A stretch of 52,500 bases of DNA from Neocallimastix lanati (nom. inval.) (Eukaryota; Neocallimastigomycota; Neocallimastigomycetes; Neocallimastigales; Neocallimastigaceae). The position numbers and the translations under genes are program-made. Below, piece by piece: positions 1 through 12,332 of this stretch (within the stretch, counting starts at the first letter, position 1; the number at the start of each line of letters is the position of its first letter). The DNA lies in NCBI GenBank assembly GCA_016946835.1, contig JACVTC010000191.1:1-52500 (forward strand). The letters are read 5' to 3'. The notes under the pieces were generated by a model. It had not been told where the DNA came from, searched no databases, and saw only the letters and a list, made by a program, of their open reading frames with translations.

Positions 1-1425
1 TTTTTGTTTTGTTTTTTTTTTTTTTTTTTTGGTTTTTTTCAGATTCCTTTATAGTTTCATTCATTTTAGACTTCATTTTAGTATTTTTTTTTCATTTTTT
101 TACATGTTTTGGCTTATTATATAGTTTTGCTGACTTGAATTTCAGAATCAGAATGAATGTCATTATTTAATTTCACTTATTCAGCATTATCAAGTTTTGC
201 GGTTTTAGCGAGAGCGAAAGAGATTTTGGAATTTTTTTTAAAAATTTTTTTTTTTTGTTTAGTAAATTTTATTTATAAATTAATATTCAAATTATAATTT
301 ACTTTATTTTATTTTTTTTTTTATATATATAATTTGCTTTTTATATTTTTAATTTTTAATTGTTTATAAATATAATATTTAATTATATTTTATTTATTCG
401 TTTTATGTTTAATATTTATAATTCGTTTTAATAAAAAAAAAAATAATAAAAAGAAATGCAAATCTTTTTATACTATTTTAAAAAAAAAAAAAAAATTCTG
501 AGAAACTTCTTGCCAATTTTTTTTTTTTTTTTTTTTTTAATTTTTTTTTTATTAAATGAAAATGAAAAAAATTACAACTTTCTCTATATAAAAAATGAAG
601 AACATTCTATTTTTTATTATAAAATTATGTTACACAGAATTATAACAAAATGGTTTTTTCTTAATACAGTAATTTTAAAATTAACAATAAATAAATAAAT
701 ATATAAAATGAAAATAAATAAATAAAATGAAAATAAATAAATAAAATGAAAATAAATATATAAAATGAAAATAAATAATTGAATTTCAAATAAATAATTA
801 TTAAGTAATTGAGTAATAATAATTAAAATAATATAAATTATAATTAATAAAATAAATAAATAATATACTTAATATATTTTATATATAAAAAATTATTACA
901 TTTAGAACAGGCCACTAAAAATTATATATTTTTAATTTATAAAAAAAATTTTAATTATTAATTTTTATTCTCAAAGTATAATTAAAATTTTAATATTAAA
1001 AATTCTATTACTTTTATAATTTTTATATTAATTAGAATTATCCAAAAAAAAAAAAAAAATATAGTCAAAATAGAAAAAAAAATATTATTAATTATTATAG
1101 TATGAATGTATGAATAATTACTGCTATAATTACTGTTATTATTTTAAATAATAATAATAAACAATATATTTATTAACAATTGAATTAATAGCAATGATAA
1201 GTAATAAAGCTAGATTTCTATTGATACTGCTATTAATATTATTACTGATAATATTGGTTATTAGTTAAATTACTATAATTGATACTTTTTCATTTTAAAT
1301 TAAAAAGTTATTCTATTCTATGATATATTTTATTAGAATATTGATATTATTAGAATGATAATCAATTTAATATTTAAATATTATTCAACTCTTTTTTATA
1401 TAATGATAATTTGTAAATATATTTC
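1..1425. other. AT-rich gene-poor stretch
   Basis: No gene is supported here. The sequence is mostly A/T runs and short A/T repeats such as AATAAATA near 690-780. Bases about 20-230 are slightly less AT-rich. Read on the minus strand they give protein-like but interrupted frames, which could be an eroded coding piece. No motif is recognisable. Confidence 0.4.
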
Positions 1426-1617
1426 ATTATTAGATTTTCTAGTATTATCTTGAAAAAAAAAAGTTCATTATTAGATTTTCTAGTATTATCTTGAAAAATT
1501 TCATTATTAGATTTTCTAGTATTATCTTGAAAAAATTTCATTATTAGATTTTCTAGTATTATCTTGAAAAAATTTCATTATTAGATTTTCTAGTATTATC
1601 TTGAAAAAATTTCATTT
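1426..1617. repeat. Minisatellite, about 5 copies of a 36-42 bp unit
   Basis: The unit contains TTCATTATTAGATTTTCTAG followed by TATTATCTTGAAAAA. It is repeated head to tail about five times with almost no substitutions; only the A run at the end of each unit varies in length. Such uniformity suggests recent expansion. No ORF crosses it. Confidence 0.9.
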
Positions 1618-2040
1618 TATTTAGAATAATAATCTTTAAAAGATTTAAATCTATTTGTAGAAAAGAGGGAATCTATATTAATCTAAAAGAAAAAAAACCC
1701 TTAGAACCTTTATTCTTTTTTTTTTTTTTCTACATAATAATAAATATTAATATTTTTTAAAACTATCTGATTGAGCAATAAAAAAAAAAAAGAACAAAGG
1801 AATAGTAAATATTTGTCTATTATTAATTTAATAATATTTATAATTAAAAATTATATTTTTTTCCCCTTGAAAACTTTTAGATCAATCTTAGAAATTGATA
1901 ATCAAATAACAATAAAATTTTTAAATAAATATATAATAAAATTTAATACAAAAAAAATATTTATTATACATATATTATTCATATTATAATATATAAAATT
2001 TTTATAATTATTTTTATAATAATAATAATAATAATTTTTT

Positions 2041-2340
<300 letters not shown>

Positions 2341-2816
2341 TAGGTAAATATTTAATAAAATAAATTATATATAATATTTCATATAATAAAATATATACAA
2401 TAATATATGTATATACATAAATCAATGTAAATTGCATGACGTCATAAGATAAATCTATATAATTTAATTTTAAATTTATTCTTATTCATTATAAATATAA
2501 CTTCACATTAATAAATGTGTTGAGTTTCTTTTAATATAAATAAATAATTTAATAAGATATATAATTACTTGTTAATATTCGTGTGTTTCTACCAATAGTC
2601 TGCCAATAATTATTATTATTATTATTAATATTATGATTATGATTATTAATTTTTATTATTATTACTATTATGATTATGATCATTAATTTTTATTATTATT
2701 ATTATTATTATTATAATTAATATTAAGTTATATAATAATATTTTTATTATTAATATTATTATTATTTATTATTATTATTATTAATATTAAGTTATATAAT
2801 AATATTTTTAATATTA

Positions 2817-2847
<31 letters not shown>

Positions 2848-3055
2848 ATTATTTAGTAAAATAATATTATGTTTTTGTATGTGTTTCTTATTATAAAAAT
2901 TATTATGTAATTATATATATATTTTTTTTAATATTAATTTTAATTTTTTGATTATCACTTTAATATTATAGTTATTATATTTGTCGTTATTATATTAGTC
3001 AGAAAAATTCATTTTAGTAGAATTTATTTATATTACATTAGTAGGAATATATTTA
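2341..3055. other. AT-rich stretch with ATT/AAT tracts, no gene seen
   Basis: Several ATT and TATTATG tracts occur between 2600 and 2870, including a near-duplicate block around 2720-2830. No open frame or RNA gene can be supported. Confidence 0.4.
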
Positions 3056-3059
3056 CATT

Positions 3060-3235
3060 ACATTTGTGGAATATATCTATATGGACACATAATACGTATC
3101 CATATGTAGATATTCCCTCGTAAATAAATTATAGGACTATAGGTCCTCAATTAAAACAGTATCTTGTCTTTATATTACTTAGGAGATTGAGAATAATATA
3201 TATTTATATATATATATAGAGGAAATACTTACTTG
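3060..3235 (+). repeat. LTR-like repeat, copy A (diverged)
   Basis: This less AT-rich block shares ordered matches with the block at about 6640-6835: a short inverted repeat (ATATGGA ... TCCATAT here), then ATTCCCTCGTAA, then ACAGTATCT, then TATATTACT, then a GA-rich tail ending near AATACTT. Two same-orientation diverged copies about 3.6 kb apart look like LTRs of an old element, or two independent copies of a short element. The class is inferred only. Confidence 0.4.
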
Positions 3236-3395
3236 TTACCCTAATGACCATATTCCGCAAAAACCTCTTGTGATGAAAACCGGAAACGTTCAAAAGGCGG
3301 GATCTAACCAGGAGTCTTATGTATTCTAGTTCATGGACTAACAACCAAGATTGAATCTGGTTCGTTGATATATTCAAACAAAGTTAACTACCAAA
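3236..3395. other. Moderate-GC island after LTR-like copy A
   Basis: About 150 bases of ordinary base composition contain no open frame of useful length and no tRNA-like cloverleaf that I can see. If copy A is a left LTR, this would be the element's leader region. Confidence 0.25.
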
Positions 3396-4859
3396 TAATT
3401 AAAATTTACTATAATTTATATAAAATTTTATATAATATTTTTAATAGAATATTTTATACAAACATAATTTTATCAAATTATAAATATATATAATTTATAT
3501 TGCAATATACACATTATATATTTCTTATTTATAATTATTATTTATGATTTGTTATTATTATTTATAATTATTTATTATTATTTATTTCATAATAATATAA
3601 TAATTTATTTTGGTATGTGTGTATTATTATTATTACTATATGATTATATACTTTAATGATGTTTTTATTATTATTTTTATAATTATTATTTATTTATATA
3701 CTTATTTCATATTATTAATATTATATTTATTAATATATTATTATTTGTATTATATACATTAATTTATTGATTATAATTATGTATTTTTATTATATATTGT
3801 ATTATTACTATTATTTTTATTATATTAAATACTTATCAGTTATAATATTATTACTAATAATATTATAATTCATGATAATAATATTATAATTAAATAACTG
3901 ATAATATTATTAGTATGAATTATAAATTTATTTTAATTAATTATATTATTATTATCATTTATGTTATACACATAATTCTATATCATTTTATAAGGTATTG
4001 TTATATAATACTATTATGAATTGATTATTATTATTTTTACTGATTATTAGTATAATTATTATATAGTTTTTTTTTTTTTTTTTTTAAAATAATAATTAAG
4101 GAGTAAAGATTTACAATAATTATAAATTACTTCAATAATAATTAATTTTATTAAAATAGTGAAAAATTGATATTAAAAATATATGTTTCATAATAAATAA
4201 AAATATTAATGATAATCAGTATATATATGTATTTTTGTAATTATAATAATTATTATTATTAATTTATCAATTTAATTACTAATTTCGTATTAAAAATACC
4301 AGAGAAATAATTTTTAATAGTATAAATTATCAATAATTTTTAATTTTTCTTCAATATAAATGAATATTTATCAAAGAAGAAGAAAATAAGTAAATATTTT
4401 TTTTTAAAAAAAAATAAAAATAATATTTAAAGTTTTATTTTGTTAATAAAAAAAATATGTGTATGTTTTATTATTTATCTCCATTTTTTAAGTAATTAAA
4501 AATATTCAAGTGATTAATTGAACGAATAAATGCTCTATTATCAACTTTTTAATATTTTTAATAAATTACAAAAAAAAAAAAAATAAAAATAAAAAAAATA
4601 AATTATAAAATATAAATGATAAAGTTTTATATTATTATAAAATAAAGAATTTTTGTATTATACAAATGGAAGAATCAGAATTTTTTATTAATTGGGGAAA
4701 ACGTATTTATTGGAAAGAAAAAAAAATTAGACATTTAAAGTAACTATTCCTTAAAATATTATAATGTTATAAATAAGATTTGATAGGATTAAACTCATTT
4801 ATGCTTATAATTAATGTCATTAATGTTTATAATTTATATCATTAATGTTTATTATTAAT
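3396..4859. other. AT-rich stretch, no gene seen
   Basis: Only A/T-rich sequence with stops in every frame is visible, plus a T run near 4070-4085. Confidence 0.4.
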
Positions 4860-5255
4860 ATATATATTCCTTTCTGGATCGACCCTGCGACTACCTCTTG
4901 AATTTATATGGGGTAATTTTCATCTTCCCAGGGTGTTTTTCTCTATGAATGAAGTTAATGTTTGCTTGCCGTAGTAAGTATTCCTTTTGCTAGACCATAG
5001 AATTGCTAGTGCAAAAAACACTTGATCTGTGAGAGGATTATTGTAATTGTTTCTGCTTTGATGATGGTTCAAGAGTTCACTGAAAAGAAGCCCGTTGTAT
5101 AAAACGGCGTATAGGGATTATCTTTCATATTAGGCCTTGATTAGAAAGAGATTCTTCGTCTATTGTCGATACAATATGATAAGGAATCCTATGTGAGTCT
5201 GATACCTTTAAGGGAGAGACTGGAGACCCTAATCTATTGTCCTCCCCTCTAAAAA
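4860..5255. other. Moderate-GC island of unknown identity
   Basis: Nearly 400 bases stand out sharply from the surrounding A/T sequence, with words such as GGATCGACCCTGCGACTACC and GGGAGAGACTGGAGACCC. There is no long open frame on either strand. It may be the remnant of a mobile element or a non-coding RNA. I could not assign it. Confidence 0.3.
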
Positions 5256-6336
5256 AATATATATATATAAACATTCCAATTCAACTTATGTATATTTATT
5301 TGTATTTAATAAAACTAAAACTATTAATAATTCTAAATTTTTAAAAGTTAAAAAAAGTTTTTTATTAGTATAAAATCAAAGAATATGAAATTATTTTATA
5401 TGTAAGCATTTTGAATAATGTTAAATTATTTATATGAAACATTTCAAAAAAAAAAAAAAAAATAAACTTTTTTTTTTTTGGTTTTGTATAACATTGTTTA
5501 AATTGGTATATTTTTATAAAATTAAAAAGCTTAATAACTATTTTTTACTAGCTTCAAAAATATATTTCAAGATTTTAATAAACTTTAAAATTTTATTTAT
5601 TAATAAAAATCTTAAAAATTATAAAAATATATATATATAATTATATAAAAAAACATATTAAATTATACTTTGTGATATATAAAATCAATATGTGTAGAAA
5701 CATATTAGTATATTTAATAATAATTAAATATTGAAATTTATATTTTTTCTGTCAATAATAATTTTTATAATTTATTATTAGGTATTCACTATTATATTAT
5801 AATTACTATTACAGTACATATTAAATAAAAAATTTCTTCTTAATATATTATATAATATTATTATATATAACTTAAATATTGTTATTTATCTTAAAGTTTA
5901 TATTAAAAATGTATAATTATTTTATATATTATAATAAAATAGTTATAATTAATTATATTATATTATAATTAGTTGTTACTATTTATTATATTATATATTA
6001 TTATTTTATATTTAGTTTATTATAAAACTATAGTTTTGTTTGTAAAATAATCCTAAATAATAACCATCCCTCGAGTAATTATTAAAGAGAGGTTAATTTG
6101 GTTAATTTCCAGGATAGAAAAATACTAATATTAATAATAAAATACATTAATTTGAACTTTAATTATTAATAATAATATTAAAAATAAAAATAAAATAAAA
6201 TAAAATAAAATAAAATAAAATAAAATAAAATAAAAAAAAAAAAATTAGATCTAAATAATATAACATATATTTTATATATAAATATATTAAATTAGTAAGA
6301 CTTATTGGAAATAATCAAACTCAAGTTTTTTTATTA

Positions 6337-6377
<41 letters not shown>

Positions 6378-6379
6378 TT
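5256..6379. other. AT-rich stretch with (TAAAA)n run
   Basis: No gene is supported. A TAAAA pentanucleotide run lies at about 6185-6235 and a T run of about 35 at 6340-6375. The 68-codon frame at 5434-5640 is Lys/Phe/Ile low-complexity sequence. Confidence 0.4.
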
Positions 6380-6640
6380 CAGGTGTGTAGCCCTCCCTCA
6401 AGACATGGGAATATTAAGGTAGTCACAACACTTTGGTGTGCTTTTGCACAGGTGGATATAGTCCCTACTGGACAGCCTTACTATTTATTAAGCATTGGCG
6501 CTATAACCATACATATTATTGCTGATATTTTTTAGCACGATTTTTCTCGGAATGCTTTTTCGGTGCCTAACTTCTTAGAAGCGAGGCTAGAGTAACCTAA
6601 CCCAATGAATCACGTGCTAGTCCCACTTGTGTAATAGTAT
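6380..6640. other. Moderate-GC island next to LTR-like copy B
   Basis: This non-AT-rich block begins just after a T run at AGGTGTGTAGCCCTCCC. It has no open frame and no tRNA fold that I can see. Its position just before LTR-like copy B suits the end of an old element's internal region. Confidence 0.25.
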
Positions 6641-6835
6641 TTAGTTAGAAGATTGATTATTCGTAGTTTATCTACGTGCATATGAACCCATATGCTAGGA
6701 ATTCCCTCGTAAGTATATTAATGACAGTTACTAGCGCAACCCTCTCAAGCCCACTGTTAGGACAGTATCTAGTATATATTACTCCGGAATTTAAGAATAT
6801 TACACATAAGGGGTGGGGGTAATACTTTTTATTAA
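6640..6835 (+). repeat. LTR-like repeat, copy B (diverged)
   Basis: This is the partner of the block at 3060-3235. It keeps an inverted repeat at the same place (GCATATG then CATATGC), then ATTCCCTCGTAA, ACAGTATCT and TATATTACT in the same order, and ends near GGGGTAATACTT. The sequences between anchors are well diverged. Confidence 0.4.
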
Positions 6836-6849
6836 GTGTTAATTTTATA

Positions 6850-7284
6850 CTGTATTTTCAAAAATATAATTTAAAATTTGCTTGTTGAAATGATATAATA
6901 TAATTTAAAATTTGCTTGTTGAAATGATATAAGTAGAATTAATCAAATAAAAATCATTTTAATTATTTAATTATAGTTATATAAATATAAAAATCATAAT
7001 TATAAACTTTAATTTAAAATAAAAATAAATAATAAATAATAATGTTTAAAGTTTATAAATTTTTTTAATTACACAAAATATAGTTTTATATATCCTTATA
7101 ATTAATTAGTTTGTTTATTTTTTTTTTTTATTACACAAAATATAATTTTATATATCCTTATAATTAATTAGTTCGTTTATCATATTTTTAATAAAAATCC
7201 ATCCATAGATTGAAATTATAATGATGAAAAAATTAATATTAATTTTATTATTATTATAATTATTATTATTATTATTATTATTAT

Positions 7285-7319
<35 letters not shown>

Positions 7320-7973
7320 TCAATGATATAAATAGAATATATACATAAAACATAAAATTAAAATTAAGTTATATTCATTATTTTGGTTAATTTATGCATA
7401 ATATATTAGTTTTTACTTTATTTTAATATTAAAAAATATATATTTTTATATATTTAGAATAACTAATTATGACTAAAATAATAAATATAAATAAAAATTA
7501 TTTAATAACTTAAAAATGAAAAGAGAAAAAAAAAAAAAGTAAAGTTAAATTTATTTTATTTATATTTATTATTTCATAAATTATTATGGATCTATGAAAA
7601 TTTTATAAAATTTTCAAAAAAAAAAAAAATATATAAATAATCATTGAAACAATTATTTATATTGATGAGGTATAAAAGAAGAAATAACATAAAACAAATA
7701 TAAACTTAATCATAAGTATATATGTGTTTAAATTTAATAAAATAAACAAAAAAAGAAAAGAAAAAAATAGATATCAAAAAATTTTTTTAATATATTTAAA
7801 TTTTAAATACATAAATATTAATGTTAAATAAAATATTTATCAAAAAAAAAAAAATAATAATAATAATAAATCATTTTGATAAGTAAAAAACTTTAATACA
7901 TAAATATTAATGTTAAATAAAATATTTATCAAAAAAAAAAAAATAATAATAATAAATCATTTTAATAAGTAAA

Positions 7974-7985
<12 letters not shown>
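6850..7985. repeat. Series of short local tandem duplications
   Basis: Three adjacent direct duplications can be read. One repeats AATTTAAAATTTGCTTGTTG at about 6870 and 6902. One repeats TTTATATATCCTTATAATTA at about 7086 and 7148. One is an 88-base block containing ACATAAATATTAATGTTAAA at about 7810 and 7899. Copies are nearly identical. No gene is present. Confidence 0.75.
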
Positions 7986-8023
<38 letters not shown>

Positions 8024-8027
<4 letters not shown>

Positions 8028-9733
8028 TAGTAGTATATTATACTATTTTGTGCCAAATTAGGAATAGTAACATAGGATTGAACATATTGTACTTGTTTTT
8101 GACATTGATCTATATTAGGAGATGGTAAATATTGGGATATAGAATTTGTATTAGTAGCAGCAGTAGTAGTAATTATTATTGGAATGTTATTTTGAGTTTC
8201 AACATTTTTTATAATATTATTATTATCAGTATTATAAGAAAATGAAATAATACTATCGGTTGGGGATAATAAGTTATTATTATGAGTATTTTTTTCAATC
8301 ACTTTACTATTTATTGTAGGGTTATTATATATGATATATTGATTATTACTATATGGTTGGTTTGAAGGTTCAGGTGATATAGGTGATGAAATATAACAAA
8401 TAGATGAATAATTCAATGTATTTCCATTACTACTATTTATGATCTTATAATTAGTATTATTATTATTATTAGTATTGACTTTATATATGTTATTATTAGT
8501 ATTAATATATATGTTATTATTTGTATTAATTTTATTATTGTTACTTTGGTTAATACTACTACTACTACTATTATTATTATTATTATCATTATTGTTATTG
8601 CTGGGGTTTTGACTGTTGTTATAATTATTATAATAATTAGTATTGTTAATGATATTATTATTATTGTTAACTATGATATTATTGGATTGTTTTGAATTAA
8701 TACGCTTATGTTTTATTGTTTTAGAATATTTATTTAACGTTTTTTCAATATTATCAATTAGTTCTTCTTCATAATGACAGATATGAGAGTATTTTTTGTC
8801 ATTACATAATTCTTTCCATACTTTTGATACAAAGAGAGTACTAATATTATCTGGAGAAGTTCCTACTATATTTAAAATAGTTCTCCATAAAAGTTTCATT
8901 TGCTGAGTCGTTTTAGCACATGAATGAAGAGATCTACATAAACGTTCATAACCTATTATTTATAAGTTTAATATATATAAATAATTATTAATTATCTATA
9001 ATAAAGGAATAAAATATATAAATTAAAGTGAAGATATTTAATAAATTATACATACTAGGTTGTATTTCAAATTCTTCAAGTTGATCCAAAACTTTAGCTG
9101 AAATTAAATAACGATATGCTTCTATAATATTTATAATAAAAAATAATTTATTAGTATTCAAATTTAAATAATATAAATAATATATAATATAAAATAATTT
9201 ATTATGAAAAAAAAAAAAAGAAAAGAAATATTTACGAGCTCTTTAAAATATAAGAATTAAATTTTTTTTTTTTTTTAATAAATATTAATAAAAATATATA
9301 TATATATATAAATATATATAAAAATTAATATATATTAATTATATGAAAATTATATATATGTTTTATATGTAAATAATATAATTTTTTTAATATTTAAATA
9401 CATACTTTGATATATTCCATTTCATTCTAACAAATTCGTCAAAAGAATAATTTTGCTTTTTATATTCTTTTAAATTTATATGATATTGAACATCTTTAAC
9501 CAAATTTTTAAATTTTTTTTGTTTTTCAATATAGGTAGAATACACTCTGATATTGAACATTTTAATATAAAGAATAATTAATTGAAAAAATTATAATTAG
9601 TTTTTTTTTATTTTTATTTTATAAAGAATAATTAATTGAAAAAATTATAATTAGTTTTTTTTTATTTTTATTTTTATTTTTATATATTTTAATATAAAAA
9701 TTTTTACTGTTCATAAGCTGTGGGATTCTCCAT
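8024..9733 (-). CDS. Asn-rich protein with possible helix-turn-helix region (five exons)
   Basis: Model: exons 9733-9708, 9546-9406, 9240-9236 (5 nt), 9121-9056 and 8952-8024, all GT-AG, totalling 388 codons plus stop. The short first exon encodes MENPTAYE and is less AT-rich than its surroundings; a start at 9560 within an extended exon 2 is an alternative. The N-terminal part (about residues 10-150) looks globular. It contains SKAQAYRYLISAKVLDQLEE and then YERLCRSLHSCAK...QQMKLLW. From memory, this resembles a domain found in hypothetical proteins of other early-diverging fungi, and loosely a bacterial and phage SQAYR-type helix-turn-helix region; neither was checked. The rest is Asn/Ser-rich with an SPISPEPS patch and ends in NSIIYYY. 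A T run of about 40 lies just downstream of the stop. Function unknown; a nuclear or DNA-binding role is a guess. Confidence 0.7.
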
Positions 9734-11400
9734 TTTTTCTTATTATTTTATTTTTATATCTTAAAACTATAATATATATATATATAGTATTAAAAAATTA
9801 AAATTATAAAATTAAAATAAAATAGGAAAAAAAAAAAAAAAAAAAAAAAAAGTAGAAATTGCTTCTTTATATACATGTTTTAAATATTATAAAAAAAAAT
9901 TTATACCCAATTTTTTTAAGTATTTTAAAACTTTAATTATATATTAATTTATTTAATTTTTTTTATTTAATTTTTTTATTTTGGAAATTTTAAAATAAAT
10001 AAATAATGGGTATATTAAAAATAGAAAAGAACAATGAATAAACTATATAAAGTATATAATTTTAAATAATTAATTTATTTCTATATTAAAAATGATAGTT
10101 TTTTAATAATTCATTATTTTTTTTATGTAATTATATTTTTTATTGCAGATAATGTCATGTTTCAAAATTTAAATATTATTTTTTATTATAATAAACGAAC
10201 AAACAAACAAAAAAAAATAATATATAAATAAATAAATAAATAAATAAAAATTGTATATATAAATAAATAATAAATAAATAATAAATAAATAATAAATAAA
10301 TAAATAAATAAGTAAGTAAATATCTTGAATTTATCTTTTCTGGTTTGACCTTTCTTCTTCTTTTCATTTTTTTTTATAATTATTAATTGAATTAAATATT
10401 GTTAATATATTATGCTTTCTTAATTATATACTTTTATTTTAAAGGTCAAAAAAAAAAAAAAAAGTTTTTTTTTTCCGTAAAATAAAGATAAATTAATAAA
10501 TTTAATTATATGATTATTCCTTTTTAATTTATTTTTTTTTATTATAGAAATCTTAATTATAATAAATAAATAATTTATATAACAAATAAAAATACTAAAA
10601 ATGAAATAATAAAAAAAAAAAAAGATATAAAATAGAATTTATAAAAATTAATTTGTTCTTATTCAATAATAGAAATAGCAATAATAATAAGTTAATAATA
10701 GTAATTTTTAATTAACAAATATATATATAAATATTAAATAATTATTTAAGATTAACCTATTTGTATATTTAATTTTTTTTAAGACCGGAAAATTAAAAAA
10801 AAAAAAAAAAAAAGGATTTAAAAATTAATAAGAATTTTAATTTATATTTTATTTTCCATAAAACAAAAATTAATCATATTTAGATGATTTTTATTATTAT
10901 GTTTTTCTTTACTATTATTTATATTTATTATAGTTTTATTTAATATTTTTGATAATTATAATTATTATTATTGTTGTTAATTGTTTTTATTATTATTTTT
11001 ATGGTGTTAATTGTTTTTATTGTTATTTTTATGTTGTAATTTGTTTTTTATTAATATTTTTAATGGTTTAACTTAACATATCTAATTTTTAATTAAATTA
11101 TCAAAAAGAAAAAGAAAAAGAAAAAAAATTTAAAACAGATATAAACTTGTAATTATTTATAAATTAAAATTTTAATATTATCATTAAGTCGTTTTTAAAT
11201 AATTACCTTTTATTATATATATTAAAATTTTTATTTATTTAATTAACAGTGGGAAAAAAAAATTTGTACATTTGATATTTTTATCTAAAAAACTCTAAAC
11301 TTTATTATATTAAAAATCACATGATATGATATGTTATGCGGAACTTTTATGTGCAATAATTTATAAGCAGTGGGTTTTAAATAATGGTAGTTTAGTAAAT
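9734..11400. other. AT-rich intergenic stretch, no gene seen
   Basis: This holds A/T runs, AATAAATA repeats at about 10215-10315 and TTGTTTTTATTATT-type repeats near 10970-11050. The 63-codon minus frame at 10176-10367 is the translation of the AAATAAAT repeat and is not a gene. Confidence 0.45.
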
Positions 11401-11639
11401 TTTATTAATAAAATTATAATATTCGTATAATTAAAATAATAATTCTAATTCCTAAAAACTTACAAGAGAGTTCTCTATTTCTAATATAAATAATTTAATC
11501 TATTTATAAGAAATAGGTAATATATTAATTATATATTCTAATATATAGAACTATATTAATTTTATATGAATTAAAGTATTATAATTATAATTATAATAAT
11601 ACATATTGAAATAAAATAAAATAAAATAATTATTATCAA

Positions 11640-11714
11640 AAAGATATAAATTTAATATTTAATAATTATTATTAAATATACAAATATGTTACTACACATA
11701 TTTGTTTTATATCA
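11640..11714 (-). mobile_element. Terminal fragment of a second Ty3 LTR
   Basis: The last 35 bases match the outer end of the two Ty3 LTRs to the right: a CAAATATGT-N6-ACATATTTG hairpin, then TTTTATATCA. The preceding GATATAAATTTAATAT also matches. The remaining LTR (to about 11400) is too diverged to delimit. It looks like an older solo or truncated LTR abutting the Ty3 element. Confidence 0.55.
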
Positions 11715-11738
11715 TATGTAATGTGATATTCTTTATGT

Positions 11739-12332
11739 TGTAGCTGGTTTAATGGGAGTGTTTGCGTTTTGACATAATTTATGTTTGATCATTTATTCAT
11801 GTATTACAATGTGGCTTGTAAATATAAATGAATATGATAAAATATTTTAAAATAAAAAAAAAAAAATGAAAAATAAAGTAAAAAAAAAAAAAAAAATATA
11901 TGCATTGTACAAATATTTATGCTGATTATACATAAATTATGTCGAAATGCACCACATTCTGGTTTAATAAGTGTATTTGAGTTATTAATATAATTACAAT
12001 ATTATATCTACTAAAGAAAAACAAAAACAAGAATAAGAATTAATATTAATTATACTGTAAAGTATTAATAATATATAATTATTATAAATATATATATAAA
12101 TAAATAATAATATTTTAATATGAATAATATATAAATAATATAAACTATTATATTTAAGAAATATATAAAATAAATATAATATATACAAAATATAAATAAT
12201 ATAAAATAAAAATAATAATATAAAATATATAATAATATAAATTATTATAAATAATAAGATATAAATTTAATATCTGAATATACAAATATTCAAATATACA
12301 AATATGTTGCTACACATATTTGTATTATATCA
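11739..12332 (-). mobile_element. 3' LTR of the Ty3 element, split by a MITE
   Basis: On the plus strand it begins TGTAGCTGGTTTAAT and ends TTATATCA, so in element sense it is TG...CA. The stretch after 11960 aligns with 17586-18026: shared segments include AAGTGTATTTGAGTTATTAA, CTACTAAAGAAAAACAAAAA and ACTGTAAAGTATTAATAATA. Without the 206-bp insertion and its duplicated 9 bases it is about 380 bp. The purine-leaning AGCAGGAAAG on the minus strand just inside the LTR could be the polypurine tract. Confidence 0.75.
11754..11959. mobile_element. 206-bp MITE, MULE-type ends, 9-bp target duplication
   Basis: It is flanked by perfect TGGTTTAAT copies at 11745-11753 and 11960-11968. Its ends form a terminal inverted repeat of about 29 bp: left arm 11754-11783 begins GGGAGTGTTTGCGTTTTGAC, and the right arm 11931-11959 on the minus strand begins GAATGTGGTGCATTTCGACA. 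Both continue into ATAATTTATG. The 5' LTR at 17577 carries the same target uninterrupted, giving an empty-site comparison. The interior is non-coding A/T sequence. The end sequences match those of the MULE at 18027-20895. Confidence 0.85.

Noticed and set aside
1771-1989. 72-codon plus frame
   Set aside because: It starts at TTG rather than ATG, is Ile/Lys/Asn-rich, and shows no motif or splice context.
2436-2445. CRE-like palindrome TGACGTCA
   Set aside because: It is a single site in a gene-poor region with no nearby start codon, so it can be chance.
3236-3395. tRNA gene suspected from GTTCAAAAGG and GGTTCGTTG words
   Set aside because: No acceptor stem, anticodon arm and T arm could be placed together.
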